Shown here: one piece after another, positions 35,542-48,700 of the stretch | Layout of the letters: every line of letters starts with the position of its first letter | Numbering within the stretch: the first letter of the stretch is position 1 | Notes under the pieces: generated by a model | Databases searched by the model: none | Seen by the model: only the letters and a program-made list of their open reading frames with translations | What the model was told of the DNA's origin: nothing | DNA from: Madurella fahalii | Taxonomy: Eukaryota; Ascomycota; Sordariomycetes; Sordariales | Assembly (NCBI GenBank): GCA_029876055.1 | Contig: CM056875.1 | Coordinates: forward strand, 124,001-188,000 | Reading direction: 5' to 3' | DNA: 64,000 nucleotides | Translations under genes and position numbers: made by a program

Positions 35542-38500
35542 TTTCTTTCAGCACGTCGACGGGAGCGCGCAGAATGCGGATGACGCCCCTCGAGGGCTTT
35601 GTGTTGTGATGCCGTAGGGCACAAGCGGGCACGGTCGCTCAAGGTTCGTCGATGCCGTGTACAGAATACAAGCCACGAGTGCCAGAGACTGAGGATTATC
35701 TATGCCTATTGAACTGGACGGTGAAAATGCTGTCAATGGCTAAGTCACACGGAGCCGCGTTGGACGCAGTGCAGTCTCAGGGTGGCGGGAGGCACAAAGG
35801 GAGCTTTGCGATGCGGCGGAGACCAACCTGGATCGATGAATCGCAGAAAATGATGCGCGCGCAAGCTTTGCTCTGCTCGCTGATTGAGGAGGTTGCAGGT
35901 TCGCAGCGCTGTCGACGACCAGCAACAGAAAAATCAAGGAGGAAATGTGCGAACGGAAAGGAATTTTCGAAGGGGAGTCGGTTGACAGCCCTTGCAATTT
36001 GTTTCGGGCGTGATGGTGACGAATGGGGAAAAAGCCCAGGTGGCTGGCACGGTTCAACATTCGGTCTGAGACCTTTGCGCGGGTGGTGGCAGGGCCTGGG
36101 CGCCACAGCAATTTCCGCAGCTTTTCTCTGGCCCAGGGGCTTGGTGTCAACCACGTGATCTTGCCCGGGCGAAAACACCCTGTGCAGCTGAGTCACGCAA
36201 ACCTCGATGGGTCACAACACTTTCTGCATCAGCGGGATCGCTGTTTGCACCGCACTCCATGCGGTTCTGAGTCAAAAGCAGCTTCTGTATTGCAGGGCTT
36301 AGTTTTCTCGTCTTGAGTAAACAATTTGGTTTTGTCAAGACGGAAGGGGAAGTGACAGCAAGCCTGCTAGCATCCCACACAATATGGCATGCTCTGCTGC
36401 CCAGTGGCATATCGCATCTACAAATTAATTCCAACTTCATCCCAGAAGCTCCTGAACCCGACCCTGATCTCGGCTAACAGTCGTATCTTTATTTACCAGG
36501 TTATTATTTGTTTTCCTGTTTATTTATCCTAGTCACCAGGTTCAACATCCTCTCTTGGACAAATGAATCCCGCGAGCCCTTTCTAAAGCGCCAGTTGCAA
36601 GCAGCTCTATGCGCAGTGTGTCAGTGGTGCCGCTGCTTTCCGAGTTAGGCCTCTGCTGTTTCGATACAGCAAAGGTGAGGTAGTGTAACAATCGGTCGGT
36701 GCCCGGTAGGTCTATGTCTTGATATGCGAATCCGCGTCTCATTTCGGAACAGACTGGTGGAGAAGAGAACGAGAATACTCCCTGTGCATTGAAATGAAGA
36801 GTACTGGATTGCATCTTCCTAGCCATCAACACCGTGTTAGAATCTGTGCCTTCCTGTCAAGTAACGCCGGTGCCCACGGCACGACCGTGTGCCCCTCGAG
36901 ACAAGTTGTTCCAATCTCGGTCATTTGCAAACAGGTACCGATGGCCTTAACATCGGCCATTCCCCCGGACCGCCATTTAATTAGCGAAATTTATCAGGTC
37001 TTATGCCCCAGATTGTGGGTGCCTGTTGGCTGTTATTTATAGCCCAGGCTGCGGCGTACATGAAGTTCGCATTCTACTTCCTACTAGTATCCCGTATCAT
37101 ATACCGGCTATTTTCAAAATAATAAGTGTTGCTCACTGGCGTTCAGTTCTCTTCTAGTGATCCCTCGCCGCTACTCAACGTCCCCTGAGAGGAAACAGCC
37201 GCAAAATGCTGTTCCAGCAAAACCTGTACAGGTGGGCTTATAGCCAATGGTATCAAGGGAAGTAACTAAGGCCTTCCTCAATGCTTGTGTGTATCTATAT
37301 GCCCAATATAACCCAGTAACAAAGATCAAACTATGTCGCCAGTAAGGTAGTTTCTGGTTAATTATAATCACTGAACTAAGGACGTAATAAGCCAACCTAG
37401 CGACATCCCAGCATGCCTTAATCTTCGAAATAATGTGGAACCGATAACAGCAAATCCCAGGCGAAACACATTTCCTTAAACTCCCCCATTCAGAGAATCT
37501 CCGGCGCGGATCAAACCTACCATGTCACCGATAGAAGACAACAAGCGGCAACCCGCTTTTCCGCCATTGCTCTGGTACCAGTGTGGTATGCCAAAAGCCC
37601 TGGACTAAACTATGCTTCGGGGCCCTGCATGCTAGACGGGTCTACTTCAGGGAGAATTACTGACAAGGTGTGCAACACACCGGTCAAGTCCTGTGGCACC
37701 CTTACTGCACATAACCTCGGAAGAAACATATTGTATCATTCAGTTCGCACTCGAACAGCTGCCGAAGGGCCCTTGCACGCGGACAGTGTGTTACTGATGT
37801 TTAGTGTGGCTCGAGGAGCACATCGGCTGTGCGCTCGTTCACCCCCATCTTGCTCTCTTCAGGGTAGCGCTGTCGACGGGTACTATTTTTTAGGTCAGGA
37901 ATCGGTGAAGCGACAAATATTTGTGATGCGAGCGCCGTGCTAATCCGAGCTGAAATATCCGCGACCAGAGCAAAGGATTCCAGCTGCGCCAGAGCTTAAT
38001 GTCTAGGCTAACTTACGGATCATGTTAACTTCTTATTCCTTACCCGGGCATAGTAGCACGCCGATAACCATCCCGTCGGATGTGCCCTATAATATCCACA
38101 CATGTTCCACACCACTTGAAGAGCGGACGCTTCCTATCCAATACCAGAAAATCACGGTCCAAACCTATTAGGCATTCTTGCCATGGGAGCCCCGGAAACG
38201 GCTTTGGAAGCGTACCCGATGAATTGCTGGATCAAGTTAAATGAGCTACCTCCATACAAGTACGTCAATCCCAATGCAGTGCGCCCCATTGCTGCGGGCG
38301 CCCTTGTCTTTACCGCGAAACACCCGACTTCTCATAGCGAGAACGGTTACCGTCCCCAACGCTCGCGTCCACAGGGTGACAAGGCAGGCTCTTTTCCATC
38401 TGTTGTGTATACGGTGATCTTGTAAGAACTGTAAAGTAGACTCGTACATGGTCTCGGTCCCATCCTTACTCGGCCTTCATTGACACCATGACATTCTCTC

Positions 38501-38800
38501 CTGTTCCATCATAACCATGCCGCTTAACCGCCCCCTCCCCCTACCCCCGCATCTTCCTCCTTTTCTTCTTGCCCACGATTCTTCATAATTTGCGGCTTCC
38601 ATCAACTCTATTTCTTCAATAATCCGATGTCCTTCCTTCTTCCCATTCACATTGTACCAGCCCATCGCATCTAAAACCAAGGCGGAGAACAGCTTTTTTT
38701 TCTTTTTTTTCTTTTTTTGTTGATCTCGTCCACCTCCTCCAGCACAAACACTCGCTTCCCCTGACAATTTTCCCCAGAAATCATCTCGCGGCCTAAGACG
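35542..38800. other. 3.3-kb divergent intergenic region
   Basis: It contains the promoters of the KH gene (-) and the aspartic protease gene (+). Frames at 35652-36158, 37581-37943 and 38183-38425 have no recognisable domain. Confidence 0.5.
38693..38719 (+). promoter_or_regulatory. Pyrimidine tract upstream of the aspartic protease gene
   Basis: T-runs interrupted by single C occupy 27 bp, ending about 80 bp before the ATG. CT-rich tracts are common just upstream of the transcription start in highly expressed fungal genes. Confidence 0.5.
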
Positions 38801-40316
38801 ATGCGCACTGTCGTACTCTGGAGCCTTCTTCATGTGGCGCTTGCCGCCAACTCGGGTATCGTGGGCCATCGTTACGCCGAGTTGCTGAAGCATGCCCCTC
38901 CCGGGATCTGCTACGACATCCCCAAGGCAACCCATCCATGGAAATCAATGAAAAACACCGTTCTCAAAACGAGCCAATATGTGTTGCAGCTCCGCCCGAT
39001 TCAAACAACTCACGCCATCAAGGCCCAATCTGTAGCCGCCATCCTGGGCGCCAATCAGCGTCGTGTCGGAGGAGATGGTTACGAGAATATTACGTCCTCA
39101 TCTGTATACGGCACTCAGTATGCCGTTGACGCGCTCTGGGACGGATTACCCTTGTCGATGCTTATCGACACCGGCAGCTCCGATACCTGGGCGGTTCAGA
39201 AAGACTTCAGCTGCGTCGATTACGGGGGCCAGCATCTTCCCCAGTCGGCTTGCGGCTTTGGAGGGGCGTACCCGGAAACCTTCAAGTACGGCCCGACTGA
39301 CCCAGAGATGTACATGTTCATTCAGTACGCCGATGGAGAGGTTGTTACCGGACCTATGGGCTTCTCTGACATCACTATTGGCAACATCACGGTCAAGAAG
39401 CAGCAGGTGTGCTTGGCGAATACCACGTACTGGTTCGGCAACAACTACACGAGCGGATTGATGGGCCTGGCATTCCCGGCCCTCACCAATGCCTACCTCG
39501 GTGATGCTTCCGACCACCAGTGGGGGGATTCGATTCAGTACTCGCCGCTGTTTACGAGCATGGTGGACCAAGGCATGATCGACCCAGTGTTTAGCATGGC
39601 AATTGACCGCAACGCATCCACGGGCATGCTCGCATTTGGCGGGATTGCTCCGGCTACCGGTGTGGACATGACTAGGATCGCGAATCTGGACATGATTATT
39701 GTAAGTCGGCCATTTCACGATGTCGCCTTTCCCACCGCCAGGATGCAAAACGGAGGAATTGCTAAAAATCCGTGACAGGCACAAGTGATTTCCCTCCCGG
39801 AAACTGCACGCGAATATTCCTTCTATACCGTCATCCCTGACGGCTGGCAGTACGGCCAGGCTACCAATACCAAGAAATTCCCCTACATCATTGACAGCGG
39901 GACGACGCTTAACTACCTCCCCCCGGGTAAGGATCCCTACCCCCACCGCCCCCACCCTGATTGAGGAAAGCTAACCACATGACTCCCCATCGTTGCAATT
40001 AGACCTCGCAGATTCCATCAACCAAGCCTTCCAGCCACCGGGCGTCTACATATGGATGTATGGAGCCTACTTTACAGCCTGTGATGCCATAGCCCCGCAG
40101 GTTGCCGTGATTCTTGACGGTATTAAGTTCTGGATCAACCCGGTTGATCTGATCTACCGGAACCTCGTGGACCCACTAACTGGGCTGTGCTTAACTGCCA
40201 TTTCCAGTGGAGGCACAGGCCCGTATATCCTGGGCGATGCCTTCATGCAGAACGCTCTAGTGGTGTTCGATGTCGGCGAGGCCAAGATGCGCTTCATTCC
40301 AAGGCAGCGCTATTGA
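38801..40316 (+). CDS. Secreted pepsin-like aspartic protease
   Basis: Three exons (38801-39700, 39779-39926, 40003-40316) with introns of 78 and 76 bp give 453 aa. MRTVVLWSLLHVALA is a signal peptide, followed by a pro-region to about residue 100. The two catalytic aspartates lie in LIDTGSSDTW (123-127 for DTGSS) and IIDSGTTLNY (339-342 for DSGT). A Tyr-containing flap-like stretch (QYADGEVVTG) lies between. C-terminal ILGDAFMQNALVVFDV matches the A1 family. The protein ends at RFIPRQRY without a GPI-anchor signal, so it is probably released. Several N-x-T/S sequons suggest glycosylation. It should digest proteins extracellularly or in the vacuole. Intron 2 splits an Asp codon (G/AC), which confirms the junction PPDLADSI. 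Confidence 0.93.
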
Positions 40317-43300
40317 TGGCGGACCGGCTAACTGCCCGTCGGTCCTAGAGAGGTTTATGCTTGGGTGGATATTATTTTTCATTTGGATGGTGTGAACGTT
40401 CGGGCAAGTTGGGAGCAATGTCTGCTGACGCTGGCAAGGTACCTTAGTTTCGCCGGCTCTGAAGGGGTGTGGGAGCTAAAAAGCTAGACTGCAATGCGTT
40501 TAATCATCCCTGAACTCTCCCTCTCACGTTCTCCTAACCCGTTGCCCTGTGCTACTGCCTACGCTTCTCCCCTTTTCCGGAATTATCAAAGACTGGCCGC
40601 ATTACTGTCCATCTCACATCGCCAACGAAGACCGGCGGCCGTGTCTCATAGATACTATGATGTCCCAACTGGCCACGAAGTTCTGCGGACGAGGGTATAC
40701 GTATGCATATGACCGTAGGCCTTTTGTGCTCACGGTCACCAACGCCCGTTCCCACAGGAGCGGTTTGCTTAGAATTAAGAGGCCATTACTCACTATGAAC
40801 TCTGATGTAAGCAGGTACAAGTAATGCTCTCGCCTAATTTAATACGGGAAAGTCGGATAACGGAAACCCATCTAACCATCGGAATATCAAACGAATCTCT
40901 AACAGCTTGCCTGTTTGTCCGCCTTGCTCTCGTATTCGGTAGCAACTATAGCGCCATTTGCTAGGTAGTCAAGTAACCGGTGAGTAACAATGAACGAGCC
41001 TCCTTTACAGATTGGAGAACTTGTGTCTCCGCCTAACGAAACACTCGGATCCCCGGTTTGTCAGCGTGACATTGTCGATTCTAGCACGGGGCCGAGGACA
41101 GCTGAGAAGGTGACTGAAGTGGGCGCCGCGTACAAGAAGTCCTAAATATAGCACAAAGTGTAATTTCAAAACATATATATCATAATTGTGTAGGGTGCGT
41201 ACGTTCGTGTTGAGAGCTAAGGGCTGAGGGAACTGAGACAATGGCTAGGGAAGGGGGCCTGAAGGGGGCTTTGTACGTCGAATTAACATCATAGGCCCAA
41301 ATACGGCAAACAGACTTGGCAAGAATCGAAGACGGGTATCACAAGCCCCTGACTGGTCTGGGGAGGGGGCTGGGCTGTCACACAGTACAGTTTTACACGA
41401 GACCGCCTTTGTGCTGAGCGAGATGCTGTCGTCAGAAACCCAAGTTGAAAAGATTCTACCCTAGGTTGGGTAGCCGCTTCCAACAAGCTCGAAACCGAGC
41501 ATGGTATCGAAAACTTGGCGTGCTTTTTCTCGTTTCATTCTTACCTGATCATTATTCCTCGTAGTGTTATAGGCTAAATTGCAAGGCTTGGTCTGCGTCG
41601 CACCCCGTGGCCCGCCAAGCTGATTAGCTGAAAGACAAAGCGAGGGGCAGTCAAGGCCGTCGCGAGCCAAGCGGAAATGTAACGCCATGGATGCACGGAG
41701 GAGACTGCGTAGTGCTGACCATGCAACTCAAAAAGGCTGTTCGCATACATGGCTCATTTTGGACCCATAAGCAAGGCAAAAAGTAAGGTACCCTTTTGTG
41801 AAGGTCAGTGTTCGTAAAGAGGAACAAGCATGTCCAACCCGAATGGTTAATTACCTATCAACTCGGTCACCGCAGCCGGGCCTGCCAGGCTGTAGGCTAG
41901 GAAAGGAGAGGGGTTTCCCCATCCAATGACAAGCAACTCGGTGCTTTTCAGATTGATGAAGCCGGGGAAAATGTGACTGGCTAGAGCCCATGTATGATGA
42001 TAGAGGCTACTTGATCGACAGCGATATGACCTGTTGAGAAGCCTCGGCCAAGGAAACCGAGGCAGAGGCCGCATTCGTATATCTGGCCACTGTTCCGGTA
42101 ATCGGCGATGCCAGCTGCACATCCAACGGCTGAACGGATGTGGCGCTGGAAGAAGCCGCAGTCTCTGCCGGAGTTAACGATCCTCCGAAGAGCGACGGCT
42201 AGGGAATTTTGAGGAAAATTCGTGATGTCGTTCGTTTGACACCTGAAATTCTGTCGCTCCATGTTAGCAACATTCCTCCGCTCTTACGTTTGGTCAACCT
42301 CTACCTGCACGCGCACAAGCGAGAACGGATGTGCCAATGCATAAGCCTGTTTTCAGGACAATGGGGTAACAGAAACCTGGTCAAAGCCCAACATTGCGCT
42401 CAGAATGCCCAGACGGCGCAGTTACACTTGATCATACATTGAAGATGCGGCGGTTGTCAAATGAGAATGTTACTGCTCTGTCTATTGGGTGCTGGTAGCC
42501 GGGAAAGGACAATCCTAGCCTTTAGAGGCCGACAGTACCAAAGATATGACCCTCCTCGCCGCGTCTTGGATCTGCATGGCTTCCGCAGGGTCGAACTTGA
42601 CGGTTCTCGCTTAGGCTTGTGGGGAATTGCATCTAAGGTATGCAGGTAATGCAGGCCTGTGGTCTTCTACATGCACCGCGGAACTCCGAGTCCCGGCCGA
42701 AGGCGGCTCGCCTTCCTACCACGCCGGGACGATTCCGGACAACGGAAGCGGAAACTGGCAACGGGCCGCTCAAGCGCATTCGTTCTTGGGGGAGGACGTG
42801 GAGATGCCGGGGGCTACGGGGGTTACGGGGGGTACGGTGGGGGGTGCGGGGAGGACGGCGCGGACACGCAGAAGCGCACCAGATAGGACGCGACGGGGCC
42901 AGCCGATCCTTCGAGAACAAGCGGACAATGGCACACACCTCGGGGTGTGGGTACACTTGCAGCGGGAAGCCAATCGCTCACCGACAGCTCACGTACCTTG
43001 TGATAGTGGGTCTGTTAAACCAGGCGTAAAAGCATGAGATTGCCCTCAACTTCCAGTGTGGAAGCGCAATCACGTCAACGGATCGAAGCAACTTTTTGAA
43101 TCCTCTGCACTGGCCAAAAGGGGACCCCGTCTGACAGCTGAGCGGACCAAAATGAACGCACTCGCTATTCCGTTCTATTTCCTCTGCCAAGATGATCTGA
43201 GTAAGGGGGGATCCTACCCTAGTTTCCGCCCCGCCTAGTGTAGTCGCCGCTCGGCTGCATGCGTTTTAAGGTTGAGCGTGGCAAGCTGCCCTCCCCAGGC

Positions 43301-43546
43301 GGCCCACAGCCAGTCCAACGTATCAACGTCCAGGGTCCATCGCAAGGAACTGCATCCTGTCAAAATGCAAGCGGCTCGGATAGATACGGAATCCGTCACC
43401 ATACAGAAAGAGGTTGCCTGCCATATAAGTATCCGGGCCGATACGGATGCTGTTCTTTCCAAGCTACTAGATTTCTTAGGGGCACATTACTGTTCAAGAT
43501 GTTGGGCACTTGGAGGTTAGACAACAAAAATGAGAACTCCCCGTTC
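40317..43546. other. 3.2-kb intergenic region with a G-quadruplex-prone tract
   Basis: 3' flank of the protease gene and promoter of the zinc-cluster gene. No gene supported. Open frames at 42627-43037 arise from the GC-rich tract described separately. Confidence 0.5.
42809..42851 (+). promoter_or_regulatory. Potential G-quadruplex upstream of the AflR-type regulator
   Basis: Five G-runs (5, 5, 6, 6 and 4 Gs) are separated by loops of 3-6 nt within 43 bp. This greatly exceeds the usual minimum of four runs of three. It lies about 700 bp upstream of the zinc-cluster ATG on the sense strand. Confidence 0.7.
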
Positions 43547-44959
43547 ATGCGACAAACCATCGATCCGGTAACGGCAAGACCTGTCGTGCAACAAGCCTGC
43601 AACAGCTGCCGCGCAAAAAAAGTGAGTCCTCAAACGACGTCAGCGACCTGTTGGCTCAGAGATCCGGTCCTGGCATAGATCTGCTGGCGCCCCTTTGGAT
43701 ATCACCATGTCCTGCCGGAAATCTCCCTACGACGCCCGCTTGGACTGACAGGAAGACAGCTCAAATGCACTGGGGAGAAAACTGGCTGCAGCCGATGTAA
43801 AACACTGTCGAGGCCATGCGTCTATGCTCAACCAGCGAGCAGGGGCACGGGGCGAAACAGGAAGAAGTCGGAGGGGAAGGAGTCGAAGCACGGGTCCAGC
43901 ACACCTAGAGAAAGCCCGAAGCGGAGGTCATCATCGGCGGGGACGACCAAGATAATATCACAGCTAGCGACTCGAATCCCAACGGAACCCCCAGCCGACG
44001 ATGGGTTAGGAGTCACGGGCGCGTCGATGGACTACGCCATGGAACTGGGGGCTACACCCACCTTCGACACGTTCGACATGATGGGGAGCATCGGGAGAAT
44101 GGACGCGAGCGACGTAGGGCCGATCTCGGGCATCGAGCAGTGGCTTGTCGGTTCTCCGCAGGCGTTGGATATGTCGACGAGCCTGGACATGGACATGTGC
44201 CTGTGGTCCAACGACGCCGTGGATCCCGGGGCTCTCTCCTTCGTTACGACTCCTTCCAGGATGACGCCGCCATTCTCCACACCCAGATCATCCGACCTGC
44301 TCGCCGAGGACGGCCTGCAGTCCTCGCCAGCCGACGACCACAGCTCCCCGTCGGCTTGGGGCAGATCCTCGACGCTCGCCAGGACATCAGCCATCGGGTC
44401 GCCGGTCCCGTGCGACTGTCTCCATCGGGTGGTGTTCCTCCTTGACGAGCTGGAGTCTGTTCGCGACGCGGAAGCGGCACGGCTGGAGGTGGGGCTCACA
44501 TCGCACCGAAAGGCACTCGGCTACAGCGAGGCTATGATGGCGTGCGGGCATTGCACATCGCGGCCCGAGAACATGACCATCCTCACGTTTCTGGCGGACC
44601 GCCTCATTGGGCTCTGGGAGCACATCTCTAACAGCTACTTTGAGCTGCTGCCGGGCGGCATCCCAGCGGCTGCAGGGCCGGCAGGCATGGAGGCCACCTC
44701 CAACAGGTGGCTCAACCCCGCGGCAGGCACCAACAACGTCTTATTCGGCGACTACCAGGATTCGGCCGGGGAGTGGAAGTCATCGGCCGGAAATCTGATG
44801 GCGCTGCAGCTGCAGTCGCTTAGCCTGCTGATGGGACGCGTCAAGGAGGTTGCAGGCGTCATCCAATGTGACACACCCCTGCGCAAGGCGGTAGGGGCCC
44901 AGAAGCGGATTGCCGTTCTGCTTGACCGACTGAATTCCATGACCGCCTGGGATGTCTGA
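43547..44959 (+). CDS. Zn(II)2Cys6 transcription factor with AflR-type C-terminal domain
   Basis: Two exons, 43547-43621 and 43760-44959, encode 424 aa. The intron of 138 bp (GTGAGT to GACAG) cuts the zinc cluster, a position often seen in this family. Joined residues 18-45 give C18-x2-C21-x6-C28-x6-C35-x2-C38-x6-C45 with CRAKKLKC, a perfect Gal4-type cluster. A basic linker (RNRKKSEGK) follows. From about residue 242, CDCLHRVVFLLDELESV begins a region like the aflatoxin regulatory protein domain (PF08493), with the later MMACGHCTSRPEN. It should be a nuclear activator of nearby or distant metabolic genes. No biosynthetic genes flank it. An in-frame ATG at 43499 would add 16 residues. The intergenic G-rich tract lies upstream. 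Confidence 0.9.
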
Positions 44960-45646
44960 CGTGGGCATGGGTAAGAGCGAATAGCATGGGAGAACGGGGG
45001 TACTCGGGGCGACAATAACGCGAGCGCCCGGTCCTTGTGCGGAAGCCAAGGCAAGAAGACCGGAGTTTCATGAGGGGTCGGCGTTTTGGTACCGGCGGGG
45101 GCTTCTGTACTGTGCCGTGCCATGGCAGCATGGTGCTTGTTAGACAACCACTAGAAGAGGTCTATTGCGAACATGGGTGCAGGGCATACGTATGTCCCTA
45201 CCTCCACTTGACTAGGTACTCTGGGTTGAGGAGCATGGCCGAGCGTCGCTGTTGATGAGATGGTGTGCGAAAAGAACGTGAAGCTTGGCGAGGCGCTATT
45301 GACCTGCAGTGGCACTCCCACAGGGGCAATGACTGTGCCGATCACTCGACGGCCCGGTCCTTGTGAGCCTGTTTTTCCCGCCCAGCCTATGACAACATTT
45401 GGATGCCTTTGCGCGATGACTTGTTACTTGCACCCGAGGCTCTATGGGAAATGCCCTGCACTCAGCACACGTCTGGCGCACACCGGCATGGACCGTTGAG
45501 CCACACTGATGCTGATCTTCCGCGCCTGGATCTGAACGGATCCGCCACAGTAAGCAAGTCTTGGCCTAAATCGGCAAAGTGCCGATCCAGCTCCGATCCA
45601 TGCTTGTCAAGTATGCAGTATAATAAGACCTTGGAAACGCCATCTG

Positions 45647-45661
45647 TTTTTTTTTTTTTTT
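45647..45661. repeat. Poly(T) run, 15 bp
   Basis: An uninterrupted run of T lies 44 bp before a long C-run. Confidence 0.9.
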
Positions 45662-45705
45662 CCGAGATCCGGATTACGCACATGAAGTGATGGGATTGTC
45701 CGATT

Positions 45706-45730
45706 CCCCCCCCCCCCCCCCCCCTCCCCC
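45706..45730. repeat. C19-T-C5 homopolymer tract
   Basis: Nineteen consecutive C, one T and five C. On the complementary strand this is a long G-run. Tracts of this length are slippage-prone and often misread in assemblies. Confidence 0.9.
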
Positions 45731-48700
45731 ACCCAAAAAACCAAACCAGCAAAAGCTACAATACATGGCAGCTGGCTCCAACTTGGTCCCATACCCCATT
45801 CAACCCTTTGTCGATTGCGACTAATCGCCAATGTCCGATCCCGGCCGTCTGGTCTTGCAGGGTAGTTTGTAGCTGTCAGACCACCGAGCGTGTTGATTGC
45901 CGGGCGGTCTGGGCGAATCGTGTACAAGCACGTACCAATGGGAGCCCTTGTTCTCCTATCAGGGTATGGGAAGTTGGGTAGGATTTGGTTGACCGTACGA
46001 TAGGCGTTGAGGATTGCGTCAGTGGCTCGCCGAAGGATCGAACTGCAGGTTTAGGTTAAGTTACGCAGGATGATTCATTTTCCTGGAGGAACCAGAACAC
46101 ATTACATATCAAAACGCAGTCCTCCGGACGCCAGGAGCACTGGCGCGCTTGTCTCAGGTCCTGAATGAATGAGATTCTCATGGTGTGTACTTGGTACCGT
46201 GCAGTGCTCCCTGTAAATTAAGGGCAGGTATGGATTAATGGTCACCAAGGGTGGTCCCAGCAACTGGCAAACAGCTTGCACGTCCGTTAGTCACAAACCC
46301 CGGGACGGTATTATTTTTCTCCCACCTCAATAGCGTTGTTTCCCTACGTTAAAGGTACTTTTGGCGAGTCGGCATGGGCTGATCATGACGCGGATAGTGT
46401 TTCATTAGCTATTTATTGTTAACACTACCTGAGACGCATGTATTGCGGTGTCGGTGAAGCACGCGGGTACGGGAAGCGATATTGTACACTGGTTCGGTGC
46501 GATGTCGCTGCACCCATGCCAGTCCGTCATTACAGTACCTTAGTAGATACCCGCTTGGATCTGTCAGCCGTCTCCAAGGGCCAACTGATGCGAACGAAAA
46601 TAATAAACGGCGCCTCTCCTCGTGCCCAATGCCTGCTGCATAGCGAAAACCGCAAATGCCCCGTCAGCCTGTCCGGTCGTGACCTTCATCAAGAGTGCAT
46701 TCTTACCGGGTAGAGTAGCCGCGGAAGAAACACTATTTAAGAAGTGTATAGCACTGCCTCTCTACTGCAAATATGCGACGATCTATAGCTTTTGCAACTC
46801 CTAAGTTATGGTGCAACTCGAGCAAACGTAGGGCGTTGTGAAGACTCAAGTGACAAAACACAAACTCACTAGCTGATCGAAAACTCCTTGGCCCCATCGT
46901 AAGAGGCCCTAGCGGGATTTATATCGCAGTAATGGTTACGACGCAGAGTATGGGGAGGGCAGGGGTATGGCTATTCTTGATTCGCTTCCGGTCCGAGGCA
47001 TTTGGGCCTGCACGAACTCTACCTCGGTTCATCCCCTCTTTGCTTAAGGGTACCTTTGCCCGGTTGCAATTTCCGCTTGCAAGGAACACCTGGTCAGTTT
47101 AGACATGGCTGCGGAGAGGGTAGTGAAGGCCGTCCATCGCTAGACTTGGGGGTATTGAGATATACCACAGACTACCATCAAACTCGAAGTCTAGTCTTCT
47201 ATAGAGGCAACTTGAGGGCAGCCAAGATTCCCGGGAGTAACGGTCGGTTGTTCTATTTGTAATCTAGGTTGTTCCTGCATGGCCAAGGCTTGTATGCGTA
47301 GGTTATTTAATCGGTGCCACCCCAAGTATGATGTGTCTTGTTGCAGTGGGTTCCCGTGTGATGTCTAAGCGACCCGCGTCGAATGGAACCCAAGAAAAGA
47401 GCTGGCAGGCTCAGACTTTATTTAAACTGCATGGGATCTACATCCAAAGCCAACTCTGTGGAGCGGAAAGAGAGGGCAGACTCAGCAACTGATCGAACAA
47501 CCGCAACAAACACACGTACGAGAGACATTATATCTCCGGTAATCCAGTTTCTATAAAGAGGATTACAGAACCCACAACAAGCACAATTAGCTACCCCATG
47601 CTGGTACGTTGCCAGTAACTGAGCTGGCTGTATGTAACCCCATCATTCCCGCAGCAAGGAATGCCAGTTGTTGGTCGGAATCAACGGCATAAGCGCTCAC
47701 TTTACCGCCAGGCTATTTTTCGGAACTCATATCGAGCTTCTAGTCGCGCCTTCTAAGATTGACTAACATGACTATTTCAGTCTTGCGTGGTATGGCTGGT
47801 TCGGTATATAATATATAGTGCGGGCCCCAGCCTCCGCAGGCCTCGCATTCTTTACCCGCCCTATTACCGCTCACTGAATCACCGAAGCTGTGCTTACTAA
47901 AACCATCCGTTCAGGAAGCAAGACCGCTCTTATAGCTGAGGTTATCCGTAGCCCTACGGTCCCGGTTATTAAGTGGGAGCACTTTATCTTGAGACAACGT
48001 TACATATCATCTTCACAGTGATCTCTACTGAAACTTTGGCTTCCTATCAAGATAGCCAAGTCAGTTGTCTCTGTAAGATGGTTATACGCCATTACTATGG
48101 TTTACATGTCTAGCATTGCCAGGGCTCGCCGCGTCCCTAAAGCGCAGCTTAGGACGTCAAATCCGTCCATAAACGACAAGTTGACAACTCGTGGACGATA
48201 TCGATGTGTGATGCGTCCGGTCAGAGCATATCACCTGCTTTCTCAAGTACACCAGCTGAGGGTCATTCGACAATCAGATCAGCAACTTTACCTCCTGTGG
48301 CCTGGACCTGGCCGGGGGCTGCTGGATGGATGATCGAGCAGCAACCTCTTAAAAGTGCCATCGGGGTTATGGAGCTAAATTACGTGATGACGGTCGATTT
48401 CGAGTCTAGTGGTGAATCCTCAAGCACCGTCGTCTTTGCGCGGCGGAGTATTACCATTGCTCTGTTCTTTAACAGAAACCCCAACGTAGGCGTAGGTGGA
48501 GCCGCTATAGGGCGAGCAAGCTAACACGCATGCTTTATCAGTCCATGACTGACTGCCTGCCACCATGTATCAATACTGCGTCGAGACCGATCAAATCAAG
48601 CTTCACGCCAACCCAGCGCCGCATGGAGCCCCACGCGCCATCCATCATGCCAAAGACATTTATGCCTTCGCTGCCGATCCCAATCAGGAAGAGAATGCCA

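Noticed and set aside
39146..39955. 269-codon antisense frame in the aspartic protease gene
   Set aside because: Fully overlaps a well-supported gene and has no domain.
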